From positions 12,036,099 through 12,100,098 of the forward strand of contig JAJEKV010000032.1 of the NCBI GenBank assembly GCA_021234155.1: a stretch of DNA of 64,000 bases, given 5' to 3'. A program made the position numbers and the translations under genes. Shown here piece after piece: positions 18,067 through 30,612 of the stretch. The notes below the pieces were generated by a model. That model was not told where the DNA came from. It ran no database searches and saw only the letters and a list, made by a program, of their open reading frames with translations. Source of the stretch: Isoetes taiwanensis. Lineage: Eukaryota; Streptophyta; Lycopodiopsida; Isoetales; Isoetaceae. Each line of letters starts with the position of its first letter. The stretch's first letter is position 1.

Positions 18067-19794
18067 ACAAAGTTCAACACAATTTATTCTTCACTGATCT
18101 TCATGGTATATGTACACGATAGCTTTGACAGATGGTACTACTTTTTCCTTCAATTCATGTTCCCATTGTTTTTTTAAAGCGATTTAGGGCAAAAATCAAG
18201 GTGCAAACAATCGGGGTTGGCAAGGAGTATAGAAAATGATGCGCGTCATCTTTTCGTGAGAGCTTGATTCACGTTTGATAATTTGAGCCATGCGTTACAA
18301 AAAGTTCACCTAGAGGATATTATGCTAGACACTCCACCGATATTTACGTGGTGGATCTAGTTGGCTCTCAAGATAGTGTAGATTGGTTAGATAAGAAAGT
18401 CCTTGAGACCCGGCATTTCATTTCGTGCTTGTGCAACCAAGTGGGCAGCTTGATTTGATAACGATTTCTCGTTGGATTTTTGTTTCACCGTCATTCCGTA
18501 AATCAACGCAGAAGCACATTTGCCTTGGCGATGGAATTGTGTGTGGAGAAAAAAAAGATGAAAATCAATGCATGTGGAAATTTAGATATCGTTATTGGGA
18601 TAGTTCCCAAAGTTATGTCTTCACAAAAGGTTTGGAGCAGATTTGTCAAGGCAAAGAATTTGCGGTGTGAATGATGTGGTTTCGTTTGAGAGAGATATCC
18701 AAGGTAAAAAATTTACATCACCGGCGAAGGGATCCTTCTCACGGTCTTTGAAAATTACGATGTTGATGCACGGGATGCAACAGCCCTTTCTTGCGAAAGT
18801 TTTCGGTGTTTTGAGTCGATATTTGGTATTGAAGCAACTTAAATTCTATCTTTTGATATAACTATAATATGGTAGTTTTGAGCTCGGATTAGCTCTGGTT
18901 GATCCGAAATTTTTGAGCTCGAATTTAGCTTATGGTTGATCCGTAATTTTGAGGCACCGCCTTATGTATATAAGCATGATGTAGAATACAAAAAAACCGG
19001 ATATATGATATGATATAGATTTCTGAAATCGGTTTTCAAAATGGAATTTGAAGATAAAAATATGAAGAAGATGAATATGATCGGGATGGATATCAAGAAG
19101 ATGAATGCCACGATGAATAAGGATATGACAATAATATTGCTTGTTTTAATTTATACAGCCTATTTGTGCTATGGGTATTTTGAAAAAGCGGATGAATTTA
19201 GTGATGGACATGGAGTTGGAGATGGTTGATCCGTAATTTTTGAGCTCATAATTTAGCTTCGGGTTGATCCAGAAAAGAGAAAAAGAAGGAATTAGAAATG
19301 ACATATGGATTTACCCCTAGAATTTCTACAACGAAGATTGGGTAGTCAAAAAGTGGGACTCCCATATCCTCGATCCAACATCTTTAGAGAAGCAACAAAA
19401 TGCAATCTGAATGAGGAACTTGGTGTCCAAAGATAGTGGGAGAACCGCTTCCGGCGACTCCTTGCAAATCCAAGGCATTAATGTCCCATGTGTCAAAGCG
19501 TCGATCAAAATTTGCACGAAAACGCCATCCAGCCCACCGGCATCGTCCACGACAAATGTCACGGCAAATGTCGGACTGTCCACGCAATTTGCTGCGGATG
19601 CGCCTAATCAAGCTATGTTCAAGTGTTTTGAGGTATGCGCGATTTTAGGTTGTTACACAAAACTTGCTTTCGGATTTCGGGTTGCTTTCGAACGACATAG
19701 GTATACATAAATTTCATAACCGACAAATGTCACGACAAATGTCACGACAAATGTCGACGCGTGCATCGCGGCGTCATGTGACATTACGTAACAT
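18067..19794. other. Mostly non-coding part of the CACTA element
   Basis: No gene recognised. The phrase GGTTGATCCG with GAGCTC...TTAGCT recurs at about 18880-18900, 18912-18945 and 19222-19270. A 62-codon ORF (19041-19229 +) rich in M and K has one possible membrane helix (TIILLVLIYTAYLCYGYF) and follows a TATATAAG at about 18967. I rate it below 0.2 as a gene. CGACAAATGTCA repeats lie at 19550-19575 and 19720-19760. Confidence 0.5.
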
Positions 19795-20100
19795 AAGACA
19801 CGCCGATGCGTATTTGCCACGTGTCTTAGGGTCGCATGTGCCCCGGAATTTGACCGTTGACTATACGCCGCATGCGGCGTGGCATCTGAACCCGTGAGAC
19901 ACGCGCGTCGATGCGCATTTGCCCGCGTGTCTTGCCGGTCGCATGTGACCCGGATTTTGACCGTTGACTATCGTGCATGCGGCGTGGTCTACGAAACGTA
20001 TGACACGCCCGCATGCGTACTTGCCAGTGTCTTTGCCAAGTCGTAGGTGACTGGCATGTGACCGTTGACACTCGTCGCCGGCGACGCCACGCCGCATCTT
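19795..20100 (+). repeat. Three ~105-bp tandem units, GC-rich, with palindromes
   Basis: Units begin near GACACGCC at about 19797, 19897 and 20002. Each carries a GCGT-rich start, a CGTGTCTT or GTGTCTT, GGTCGCATGTG, TTTGACCGTTGACTAT and a GCATGCGGCG end. ACGCCGCATGCGGCGT at 19865-19880 is a perfect palindrome. The third unit is the most decayed. Confidence 0.75.
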
Positions 20101-21475
20101 GACGTTAAAGATTTCTATATAAACAACTTTTTCTCGGCCTTCATTGTTATTTTCTTTTCGGCCTCTTCCGGCCTAAGCGCCTTTGGTGTTCTTCTTTTTA
20201 ACCATATCTTATACTTGTTGTTTTGCCTACATGGATCGCCATGGTCATCGGCATGATCGGCCTTTGGAGATGGCCAGAGACGATTGATGTTGTCTTACCA
20301 CCGGGGGAGGTGGATATCTTGGAACCGTCACATGTAAGTTCTTGATTCTTGTATTTAGTAGCCTAGACATATATAAACTAGGAGAGGGCGTGTCTAATCG
20401 AGTAGTAAAAAAACGGTGTTTTTGGTCAAGGACACGGTCGCCTCCACCTTGAGTGGAGAGGACCAGGTGTGCCAGGCCCAAACTCACCTTCATACCTTAC
20501 TAAGTACAATGTAGATTACAAAATTGAGGTGTCGCGTAGTCAAGGTCATATGTCGACTTCACCTTGAGTGGAGGGGACTCTATGTATCGGGGCTAGCGCG
20601 TCTCCAAAAGATCTTTATTGAAATTAAAACTTACACAAGGCGCCCAAAATTGAATCAGTATGACTTTTTAACCATAGTTTGTTGGTGAAAGTCAAACATT
20701 TAAACCGGTACCGGTTTGTGGGCCAAAAAGTTTACAAACCATATCTGGTTATGCAACATAGCTCCTTGATATGATCTAATAGTGTGATAAACAAACACTA
20801 TTTTTTAACACAGTAAGTGGATCTTGTTATGCAACATGGTTCATTATTACGATTTGATAGTCTGATAAACGAATCTTGTTATGCAACATGGTTCATTATT
20901 ATGATTTGATAGTCTGATAAACGAACCTAGTTTTCTGACATGGTAAGTGTAGTTGATAGCTATTCCTACTTAAAGTATATGATGTATCATATTGCTTTTT
21001 TGACAAGATGTTTTACCACATTTTTCTTCTTTGCTTTATAATGGTGGTAATTCAACATTTTATTTTAAAATGGGTTGTACATATGATATGGTACAATGTA
21101 GTGTCTTATAGGCATGGTTTCTACATGAGATATACTCTGGTGGTAAGTATGTGAATATGGTTTCTACATGATATGCTATGGTGGTATGTGAATATGGTTT
21201 CTACATGTGACATACCCATAGTGGTAAGTATTTGAATATTCGAAAGTGTGACTAGTTATTAGGGGCATTAAATTTATTTACACATCTATGGGACCAAGGA
21301 GTCGAACCTTGGAAAATCCAAATCCCTTAAATCACTTTGAATTGGAGCCTCTGACTTAAATGTGGGTTATAACATTGAAAGGAATTCTCTGAAGTTCATT
21401 TCAGTGTCGTTTTATCTTGATTCCGTGCCAAATAATTCATCTCTTCATTTAAATTTTTTTGCCAGATTGGTTTTA
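20101..21475. other. AT-rich spacer with tandem repeats and two dispersed hairpin motifs
   Basis: No gene recognised. The TTCACCTTGAGTGGAG-type hairpin motif occurs at about 20428-20495 and 20546-20590. A ~59-bp unit with TTATGCAACATGGTTCATTA is repeated at about 20823-20932, and a ~55-bp unit with ATATGGTTTCTACATG is repeated three times at about 21115-21240. Confidence 0.5.
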
Positions 21476-21479
21476 TGCA

Positions 21480-22860
21480 GTGATAGATGCTTGAAGTTCA
21501 GAATCCATTCTAAAACTTAATCTCTTCTGGAAAAGGCATGTAATATCCAGTCTGATCGAATGAGAAGGCATGCCCCTAGATTTGTTCCTCACGGATCCAC
21601 CACCTGCAAGCATGAAAAATGAATAAAAAAGAAGCTTTCCTTTAAGACACGTGCAAAGATAAGAACCCAAAAAGTTACCTAAAGCATTTGTTAGTTCTGC
21701 TTGATTCTTAATCTGCTCCTGAAAACATGAGTTGTCCTTTCCCTTCCTTCCCTTCCTTCCTCTATCTGAATTCATTCTCCAAGAGAGACATAGTTAGAAT
21801 ATGTCTCTCCTACTAGGATGCAAAGTAAGCAAATAAAAACACATTAGGAATTCCAGCCATAATAATGCTAACTGGCATGCAAAAGAAACACTGCTACATC
21901 TCATACCATTTGGGATTTGGAAAGAATACTCGTTACTAAAATAGAGGTGTGTTTTGCTTCCCGAATGTGAGGGACAATAAATGAAATAACGATAACGATA
22001 GACGTGTATCATCGCCAACTGCTTGAAATACTATTAAGGGTGTCTTGCGAGAGTTGCAATAACCTAAGTCTAATGCTTACCAATTCAAATGTTCGTTTTT
22101 CTGCATGACCTGATGCAAAGGTAGGTAATACTACTATGTCACTGCATTTTACAGTAAAATTAATCTAAAACTGAAAATTTTTGCATTTAATCTACTACAG
22201 GCCAAATTGGCACTTAAGGATGAAGGATTAATCCTGAAAACCAAGAGCATTGCATCTGCATTGAACAAAAAAACACAAAAAAAAAACATGGCCGGATTTC
22301 GAGAAAAGGGATGAAGTCTAACAGTGCAAGCATCGATTCCTGTGCTCGTATTCATAGAATCAAAGAGACAACACGATTTTTCTAATGCTTTGCGACTAGT
22401 TAAATAACAACTATAAGCTAACCTATCGCTGCCTGCAACATTCAGAGAACAAGAAAGCATGAGAGGTTTTGGATTAACCTAAAACAGGAGCGTGCAGGGA
22501 GGAAATATGGAGATCCATTGCGAGGAAACCACGAGCTATGTCCAGATTTGCAATCGGTATTCAGCGACTTCAGAAAAGCTGCTATTGCCAGTTTTAATCT
22601 CCATCGCGATCCCCTGCCCGCAAGTTCGAGAAGAAGGGGAAAATCATTTTGCTCCAGCACCGCAAAGCAACATGAAAGACTGAATAACCCTAAAAATGAA
22701 AACCCTAAAATGGTACATTGAAAAAAGAACCCTAAAATGACAAGGCTGCACGTAGACGGGTTCACAAAAAACTACCTTTATCTCTGAGATAATAGCAAAT
22801 GCCATGGTTCGATACCATCTTGAATCCAATTCAGACAAGCGGCGTTCTAAATTCATGGAT
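21480..22860 (-). pseudogene. Possible captured, spliced gene fragment
   Basis: Several minus-strand pieces look like exons with GT/AG borders. One reads MNLERRLSELDSRWYRTMAF and ends at a GT near 22776. A 38-base piece near 21680-21720 reads EQIKNQAELTNAL. It joins in frame across a ~75-bp intron-like gap to GGGSVRNKSRGMPSHSIRLD, which ends in a stop near 21478. A piece near 21910-22010 reads HSGSKTHLYFSNEYSFQIPN. I cannot place the protein or join all pieces into one frame. A stop in the 22550 region argues for decay. Confidence 0.35.
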
Positions 22861-25800
22861 GGTGTTAAAACCCATTGGCATTATCTTGCGCAATTGTGGA
22901 GTGGGCAAAATGTTATGTATGATTTCTTAAGGTTTATGAGGGTATTCGTATGCCTTTTTAGTATAATGCTGATGTTAGTATATAGGTTTTGCCTTTACAA
23001 TGGTTTGTGTGTTTGGCAGCTACTTTAGCAATTTGTTGGGCGACTGGAAAGGAGCGCCGCGTGGAGATGGGTATGGCGATGGACATCCTGGCTTCTTTGA
23101 CGCCGTCGGAGTTGCTGCCATATCTGACCTCTCCAATCAGGGCTTTTTTTCTTTTCTTTTTCTTACCTGATTGGTTTCGTGGAGGCATGGCGGAACTGTC
23201 CAGCTAGGGCTTCATGCCGAATCTTGTCTTCAGCTTCTTTTGAGCTTCTCTTGTTTTCTACTTTCCATTTGCATGCATGGTAAGTTAATCAACATTTCTG
23301 TAGATTGGCATTGCAGAAACATATGTGCTAGGTGTTTTTCCTTGTTATTTAATTCTCCCCTGTTTAATTCATCCTCTGCCATATCTTTTGCACATCTCGT
23401 AGCAGTTTGAGTGCTCCACATGTATTAGACTCTTGTGCTCTTCTCTGCACAAATATCTACTTCATGGAAAAGAGAGCTATTTCATAATTTGTGTAATTAC
23501 ATCTGTGATGCAATTATTGTGGCTCCTTGCATAGTGTGCAATCTTGTGTTCTAATGCCAGAAGAATAGATAGTGTGCAAGGGGACATGCATCTTTTAAGA
23601 ATGTAAGATGAAACCATGGGTGTTTGTTGGACCCATATGGACATATGGATTTGTGCAATTCTAGTATGTTCAAGAAAATGATTCTGGTCTCCGTGAACGA
23701 TCTGTGGCCCCCACTGATGGCAAATTGCAATAGTCTCGATTGAACACATGGTCTGACTCAATTTTTTTTCCTAACCTCACTTCACGGAAAGTTGCAATGG
23801 TGCAAAACGGCAAATCCAACCATTGTCCAGGCAAGGAAAATAAATAGGAAAAAAATAAAGCATGTCGAACTCATCATAGACAGCCGCAAAAATAGAGTAT
23901 GACGGACTCATCATAGAAAGCCCAAAAGCTTTGGCTGGTGGAGCTTGGAGGATAGAACATGGCTTGAAGCATTCGAACCTCCGAGCCAAACTGGCCTCGC
24001 CAGAAGCTACAAACCCAGCTAACTTTGCATACCCAGTTTGACTCTGGGCTTGGAGGATTCTAGGAAGCCTGTTTCACGAAACAAGCATAACAAACGCATA
24101 GTGGTCAGCTTGCATAATAAGACGGCTCTGCAAATAAGAATTAAACGAGGTGACCAGGGCAAGACACAACTTTTAAAGCACGACACAAGTCACAACGCTG
24201 GGAATGAAGGCATAAGGTAAAAGTCATTTCCTAAATTTGGAGAGGGTTCATTTGCTAAGATCGCATATCAATGATATGCTCATCCATTCAGGCATGTTGC
24301 AAACGTGTAGCCATGTTTCGTGAACCACGTATGATGCCATTGGCAACCACCTGTTATGAGAGGTCACCAATTCATTCTATATATTGAAATGTGGAAAGAA
24401 GTGGTCATTAAAATAAATACATGCCATGTTTAATGACTACAAATTTCAGGGAAGAGTAGGACAGTTAATTGCATATTTTATCTTTGAACACCCAATGTGG
24501 CAAGTAAAATGGCAACAACATACCTTAGGCGCAGAGTTGAGAACCCTGCAAACGTGTGTCCATGGGTGACCTCGACATTTCGGACCTATTGACAAAGTTA
24601 GATTTGAGTTCTAGAGTCGTTATGGTTGCCTTCTCATATTCCCTCTTCGGAAAGCAACTATGTAGTAGGCCCCACTTCCAACGTCTACATGTTCAAGTTC
24701 TATGCTACCTCTAGGATAAAAGAAAATCGACACTGGCATGGCAAAAGTTGTCAAATACATATGCAAGGTGGTTGCGTAGCGAAAGGTCGACTAGTTGCCC
24801 GTAGCAAATCGAGTCATAATAGCTTGTCCCTAGAGTAAATTGGATCCTTTGGACTCATGCGCAAAGTCAAAACCCCATTCCAAGCTTGCTAAAGTGGCCA
24901 CAATGAGAATATGTCATTTTCCCGTTGTGTCCCTATGTCCTGAAAGGGAAAAAATTGGGGGTTAGCACATTCGTGTGGTGGATGTCCATTTTTTTCTTTT
25001 TGGAGAGATTTCTTGGGCCAATGAGCTACCCTTTAAATAGTGGGATTAACAGACGGAGTTATTTTGGTACCTCGATACTTAAACCCCACTAAATTATGTA
25101 GGGTTTCTGTTTTGGCAGCCTTCCCTGCCTCTGAAGTGGCTGAGAGCTTGCGTGGAAGGTTTTGTTAAGGGTTCGAAGAGAGACCCAAAGAGGGAGAACA
25201 AAAAACCCCTCCCCATGCTCCTGATGGCTCGAACAAACTGGACAACGATGGCTCCAAGGGGTTCATTTTCTTGTGAATGTTCCTGGAGGTGAAGTTTCAG
25301 AATACAAGTCAATCCTTGTAAGGGGTTCTATATTTAAGGCCGAAGCCACAATTGTCGTAAAAAGAAACTAGGAATAGAATAGAATAGGTTTTTAGCGTCC
25401 ACGGGTATAGATGGTGGTCAATGATATGGAAAAATCAGATACATTTTTTTTCATAGACAAGACGTTGCAGCTCGTTTTTGCATTTTCCCTTTGCTATAGT
25501 AAGTCTCGCTTATTGAATTTAAGTGAAGCACGTTGTTCTAAGTTGTTGCCTACCCAAAGTTACTTATTTGAACATCTAAAATTTTAATGCTAGATGATAC
25601 AATGGATATGAATATTGTTTGAGTCTAAAATTTTCATCGTTCAAGATCAATGTACGTTCTTGAGATTTTTAAATTTTGGTTGGGCTAAGTCATATGTACT
25701 TCAAAAATAAGATTGGAAATGAGGATGGAGAAGGTATCATGGGCTCACCACCATATTTTTCTATCCATACATCAAGGTTAATTGCTATTCATTCTGGTTT

Positions 25801-27180
25801 ATTATCCAGTGGGAGGTTGCCATGTGGCGACCGTTCTATTCAAGAATGACAAATTAGTACAATATTCTTGAATGACCTCTTATAGCATGTTACCTGAGTG
25901 AAAACCTACATTCTTGAATGATCTGTTACCTGCCTTAAAAAACTCTGTTGTGGCTATGGTTGCTGGAGCTGGATTTTCGAACCCCTGCTGTGGCTATAGT
26001 GGATATGGTGGGCGTAAGAAGCTGGAGATGCCATAGTGAGCTCCAAAATCTCGCCGAAAATGCACCATCGCTGAAGCACAAAACCTCACTGAAGCACCAT
26101 AACTGAAGCACAAAACTTGAATCAAAGCCTAAATCCGAGTGGTTTGGCAGAATTGAAGTCTGAATCCGTCAAAATCTGGGCTTAAATCCAATCTCATTGC
26201 TTACCTTGTCTTGGTGGTCGTGGCAGTAGCCAGCAAGCCCTGCCACAAACGGAATGGCCTCCCTCTTGCCATTCCACATCACATCTCAGAGTTTAACAGT
26301 GCTAAGGAATATCAAAGTTTTATTCTCAACATTATTTAGAGTTTTACATTGGACATTACAAGCCCCTTATCATAATGAAATGATACATGTTGGTAGTGAA
26401 AGAATTTGACATAGTTGCTCGAGGAGACTGCTTGATGCTGATATAAAGTTGCTTAAGGTTGCTACACTACATATAATGGTAGGAAACAAGAAACAAAGCA
26501 TAGACACCATGCAACCAGTAAAAAAGTCAATGAAAATAATATAAATTTATAATTACAATTGAGGATCACGCTCTAAAAGCATGACAAAATTAGATATAAT
26601 AGTCGGAATTACTAGTTAACATAAAAAACTATGCTCAAAGTCAGTAGCGACATTAAGGATTGAAACAAGTATATTAAAAAAACAACCACATAAACCAATA
26701 TAATAGATTGCTTACAATAAGCATGTGCCAAAAACCATAGCACACTTGCAAAATCAAACATGGTTTTTCAAAAACTTGGGAGGATTAAAACTAGTTAAGA
26801 AACTATATATGATGGTGATAACTAATATGTAAAATCATCTTAAATTGTAATATTGACAATGCACGCTTAAGAACCACCTCCTAAACTAGTAATAATTTTA
26901 AGAAACTACTGTTAGATATAAAATTAGTATAAGAACTATGATCATACTAGTAGTGATTATGAAAGCCATATGGTTTTTCTTGACATTCTGAGTTACATGT
27001 AGTAAAAAACACTCTTTCACCGGTTTCCATCATGATTATGAATGCAAGTTAATTTTTGGGGGCCTTGTGTTATATAAGGGTCGTACTCGGGAAAGGGCAT
27101 GGTCGGCTTCACCTTGAGTGGAGAGGACTACGTGTCCGGGCCCAATTCTGTCCATTTAGGATTTAGGGTTTAGGGTTTAT
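22861..27180. other. Long non-coding stretch of the CACTA element
   Basis: I see no recognisable gene, TE terminus or array in these 4.3 kb. Short ORFs (60-80 codons) lack motifs. Imperfect direct repeats around CTGAAGCACAAAACCT lie at about 26070-26120. One copy of the hairpin motif (CTTCACCTTGAGTGGAGAGG) is at about 27107-27126, and two copies of TTTAGGG lie at about 27158-27176. Confidence 0.45.
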
Positions 27181-27256
27181 ACTACCATATATTGTATCTA
27201 TCACAGCCGTTCAAACTATTGTGCAGTATATAGTACTTACCTTTTGTAATTGGCAG

Positions 27257-27391
27257 AGGGACAAAATAGTTTGCGATTGTAAAAGATGTATGGGGCTGAA
27301 GAGACGACTTAGAACGGTTGTTGAAGACCATCTGATAAGATTTGGTACATTTGAACAACCCACCAGATCCGATGCTCGTCATGGATATCAG
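27257..27391 (+). pseudogene. TNP2 N-terminal exon, transposase-associated domain
   Basis: The exon lies between TTGGCAG and a GT at 27392. It reads VCDCKRCMGLKRRLRTVVED followed by HLIRFGTF, fitting the C-x-C-x2-C ... HL-x3-GF pattern of the transposase-associated domain at the start of TNP2 proteins. The usual start codon exon is not visible, and a SET-domain fragment now separates this exon from the next one. Confidence 0.65.
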
Positions 27392-27639
27392 GTTGGTATA
27401 CAATTATTATTTGTTTTTTTTTTTTTTTAAGAGTATCTCTCCCAGTTCAAGTATATATTCAAGATGTTTATGATATCTAAATATGTAGGTAGATGATGCT
27501 GATGTCTCCTCCAAACTAGATGTGGATTTTGGTTTAATGTTGTCCATAGAGGCATATGAAACCAAAGCAAAGAACCCGATTCATCAATAATGTGGATGGG
27601 TGCCGCCAACGCCGAAAGTGTTCCCCTAGCGTGAAAGAA

Positions 27640-28309
27640 CACGAAGGGCTACAATCATGAGAACATTGCATGTGTCGCACATTTCCCAAGAACGCTTGGC
27701 CTCACTGCCCGAGCGTGAAATTCCTGAAGAATTGCAAAGATTAGTCCGACCCTTTGTTAGGCACCGCAAGACATTTGGCTTGTGGCCGAGACTTACCTAT
27801 CCCTATGGATCAAGAATTTGCTTATTGGGGAAAAAGATACATCATTATCTTGGCCGCATTTGTCCGTAAGTTGGATTCGGCCTTATCTCCCAAGACGCCG
27901 TGATAGAAGTGGAGCGAGATACCCATATTCCATTAATGCCATATCACCCGAGTAATGCGATTGGAAAACTTGGCAAACTTTGACTAAATATGCTTGGCGA
28001 TGAGGATTTATGGAATGAATTCCAATGCTTCGTCGATAGCTGTGGGGGCATGTGATGAGGAGTTGAAGTTTATTGATGGTCGGCCAGGGGTTCATGGCAA
28101 TATTGAAGGGTTCATCAACAGTTCTATTGACAACCGTGAGCGATGCAATTGTGAATTTTTAGAGTGTCAAGGAGGGGAGGAAGATTTTTTTACAAGATCC
28201 GTAAAAGCGGATATATCATGGTGTGTGCTATTAAAAGCATAAACATTGGAGATGAGTTATTCATCAACTATCGCTATGATAGACCTCTCCCATTTGAGAT
28301 GGAACAATA
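27640..28309 (+). pseudogene. Captured SET-domain gene fragment
   Basis: In one frame at 28066-28200 the sequence reads FIDGRPGVHGNIEGFINSS and NCEFLE. After a frame change near 28217 it reads AIKSINIGDELFINYRY and ends in a stop at 28309. GN-x2-GFINSS ... NCEF ... I-x2-GDEL-x2-NY is the C-terminal half of a SET lysine methyltransferase domain (cofactor and substrate pocket). A possible upstream part lies at 27650-27870 but is not recognisable. The fragment sits between the first and second visible TNP2 exons, so it was probably acquired into a TNP2 intron. It cannot encode a working enzyme. Confidence 0.65.
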
Positions 28310-28968
28310 GTATTGTTGTACTAAAAAAAAGGAATAAAGAGTTTTTTTTTTTTTAATATGTTTTTTGTCATTCGTGAGTCTATACAAATGGTTGTATGTA
28401 TTTTATACTTATTACATTATTTGACATGATGGTTAATCGTTACTCTGTTTAATGAACTCATTCAGGCGGTCTCCATCCCGATCCATTAGTTCTAAGTTAC
28501 GAGGCAAAGGGAAACCTATCGTCAATTAAGTGAATTTCAAGCCAGAGCGCACCAATATGAAGATATTGCATACGATCAATATGAAGAGGATGAAACTATT
28601 GACGAACCCGAGAACGAAGTCTTTCGTGACGAGCCGATGCTCGATATGTTGCACGCTCTTCAAGAATTACCTGATATTGATTTAGATGATGTCGAGGATG
28701 GTGGTGGAGAGGATATGGTAGAAGATGTGGGATACCCTTCGAGGATTGGTCGTACTGACGATGACCCTATTGTTATCGAAGCAGAAACGCAGTTATTTCC
28801 TGCGTCTCGAACCTCTCGTTTGTCGGCGTGCCTGCTAATTCTCAATCTCCAAACCAAGTTCAAGTGGAGCAATGCAAGTGTCTCTGCTCTATTGAGGTGA
28901 CATACTTATCAAGTCTTTCTATCTTACCACCATCTCCATCTTTTATCTTACCACTCTTAGATGCGCAG

Positions 28969-30532
28969 GTTATTGCACGAGAAGATCCTTCCATGAGAAG
29001 AACAATATGCCTACCGACAGATCTCAAGTTAAGAAAATGATTCAAGCGACCGGCCTTGGTTATAAAGTCATACATGCATGTCCAAATGATTGTATGATCT
29101 TCTATCCCCCTGCCGAGCATGAGAAGTCCACTCATTGTCTCGTATGTAATGAACCGAGATACAGGAATGACCTAAAGGGAAAAACGGTACCTCAGAAGGT
29201 TATTCGACACTTTCCAATAATCCCAAGGTATATGCATCACCACTTCTTACAAATAGTTGTAAATTCACTTATTTTCGGTACTTATATGTTGCCTATAATT
29301 TATTCTATAGGTTAAAGTTGATGTTCCGTTGCAAGACATTGGCTAGCCTAATGGACTTCACGGCTACACATGCATCTAGTGATGATGTGATGCGAGTCCC
29401 GAGCGACAGTGCAGCTTGGAAGCATGTCGATGCGACATGGCCTGACTTTGGAAAAGAACCACGTAACGTGCGTTTGGGCCTGGCCACCGATGGCGTAAAC
29501 CCATATGGTACACAATCGACTGCATGGTCTACATGGCCAGTGATGATAGTGAACTACAACATACCCCCATGGTTGTTGATGAAGAGTGGGCACATTATGA
29601 TGACTTTATTGATACCTGGGAAGAAAAAACCAAGTAATTTAGATGTGTACCTAAGAATAATTGTGGATGAGTTACTCCCTTTGTGGAACACAGGTATTCA
29701 GGTCTACGATGCCCATAAAAATGACGTTTTTAATCTTAGAGGTATACTATTGTGGACTATGCATGACTTTCCTGGGTTTGCCGAGTGTTCTGGGTTTAAG
29801 ACATCGGGGCACTTCCCTTGCATGATATGTGGGGAAAAGTTGCAGCACCGTCACTCTAAGCATCTGAAGAAAGTAGTATACGAGGGTTTTAGGAAGTATT
29901 TGCCGCTCACGCACCCCTTCAGAAAGCAGCGTGCACAATTCGGTGGCACTGTAGACTATACAGAACCACCAAGCAGAATTACCATACGAGAATGGGGTGA
30001 GCGTTGGGATAAGAAGGAAGAGGGGGAAAATCCGCAAGGGGAAATCCGTAGGGGGGCACCTGCAGCTGAGGAGCTCGTAGCCGACCTAGACAGTGAGGAT
30101 GAGGAATTATACAGTGGTGGCGAGGAAGCCGCGGAGGAGGAAGTCTTTACTGCCAATATGAAAAGGAAGTCTGTTTTTTATAGACTACCATATTGGACCG
30201 ACCTATTGATTCAACACCTTTTAGACCCGATGCATATCTTCAAGAACGTGGGAAACTCTTTATGGAAGCATGTATTTGGTCAAAAAGACACAACAAATGC
30301 CAGGATGGACCTTAAGGTAAGTAATACAAAGAAAGAGGCATGGATCCGAGGTGAAGGGCAACCACTTCCTCCGGCACAATGGGTTATTGCTAGGGCTGAC
30401 CATCGAGCTATTTATGATGATTTAAGGGCCCTTAGAACACCAACTGGTTACATGCAATCATTGCGAACCGCATTCACAAGTAGTGGGGAGCTGACTGGTT
30501 TAAAGTCCCATGACTGGCATAAGTTCTTGCAT
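28969..30532 (+). pseudogene. TNP2 core (Transposase_21)
   Basis: Conserved phrases are ATGLGYKVIHACPNDCMIFY, CLVCNEPRY, IRHFPIIPR (exon end), then FRCKTLASLMDF, VPSDSAAWKHVDATWPDFGK, VRLGLATDGVNPYG, STWPVMIVNYNIPPWLLMKS, DELLPLWNTGIQVYDAH, ILLWTMHDFPGFAECSGF, CMICGE and DPMHIFKNVGNSLWKHVFG. These match TNP2 proteins over their whole core. The long exon 29311-30532 is intact. The preceding exon needs one base removed near 28994 to keep frame with the lead-in exon. Confidence 0.9.
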
Positions 30533-30612
30533 GTAAGCAATTGAAGTCCACATATATATGCACTACTATAAAATGTAACCCATAACTTATATTTGGTGTT
30601 TGGATCATGCAG

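Noticed and set aside
19041-19229. 62-codon ORF with one membrane helix
   Set aside because: Methionine- and lysine-rich low complexity with no homologue or conservation evidence; mentioned only within the spacer entry.
22989-23207. Plus-strand 72-codon ORF ending GGMAELSS
   Set aside because: No motif and no splice support; likely chance in non-coding sequence.
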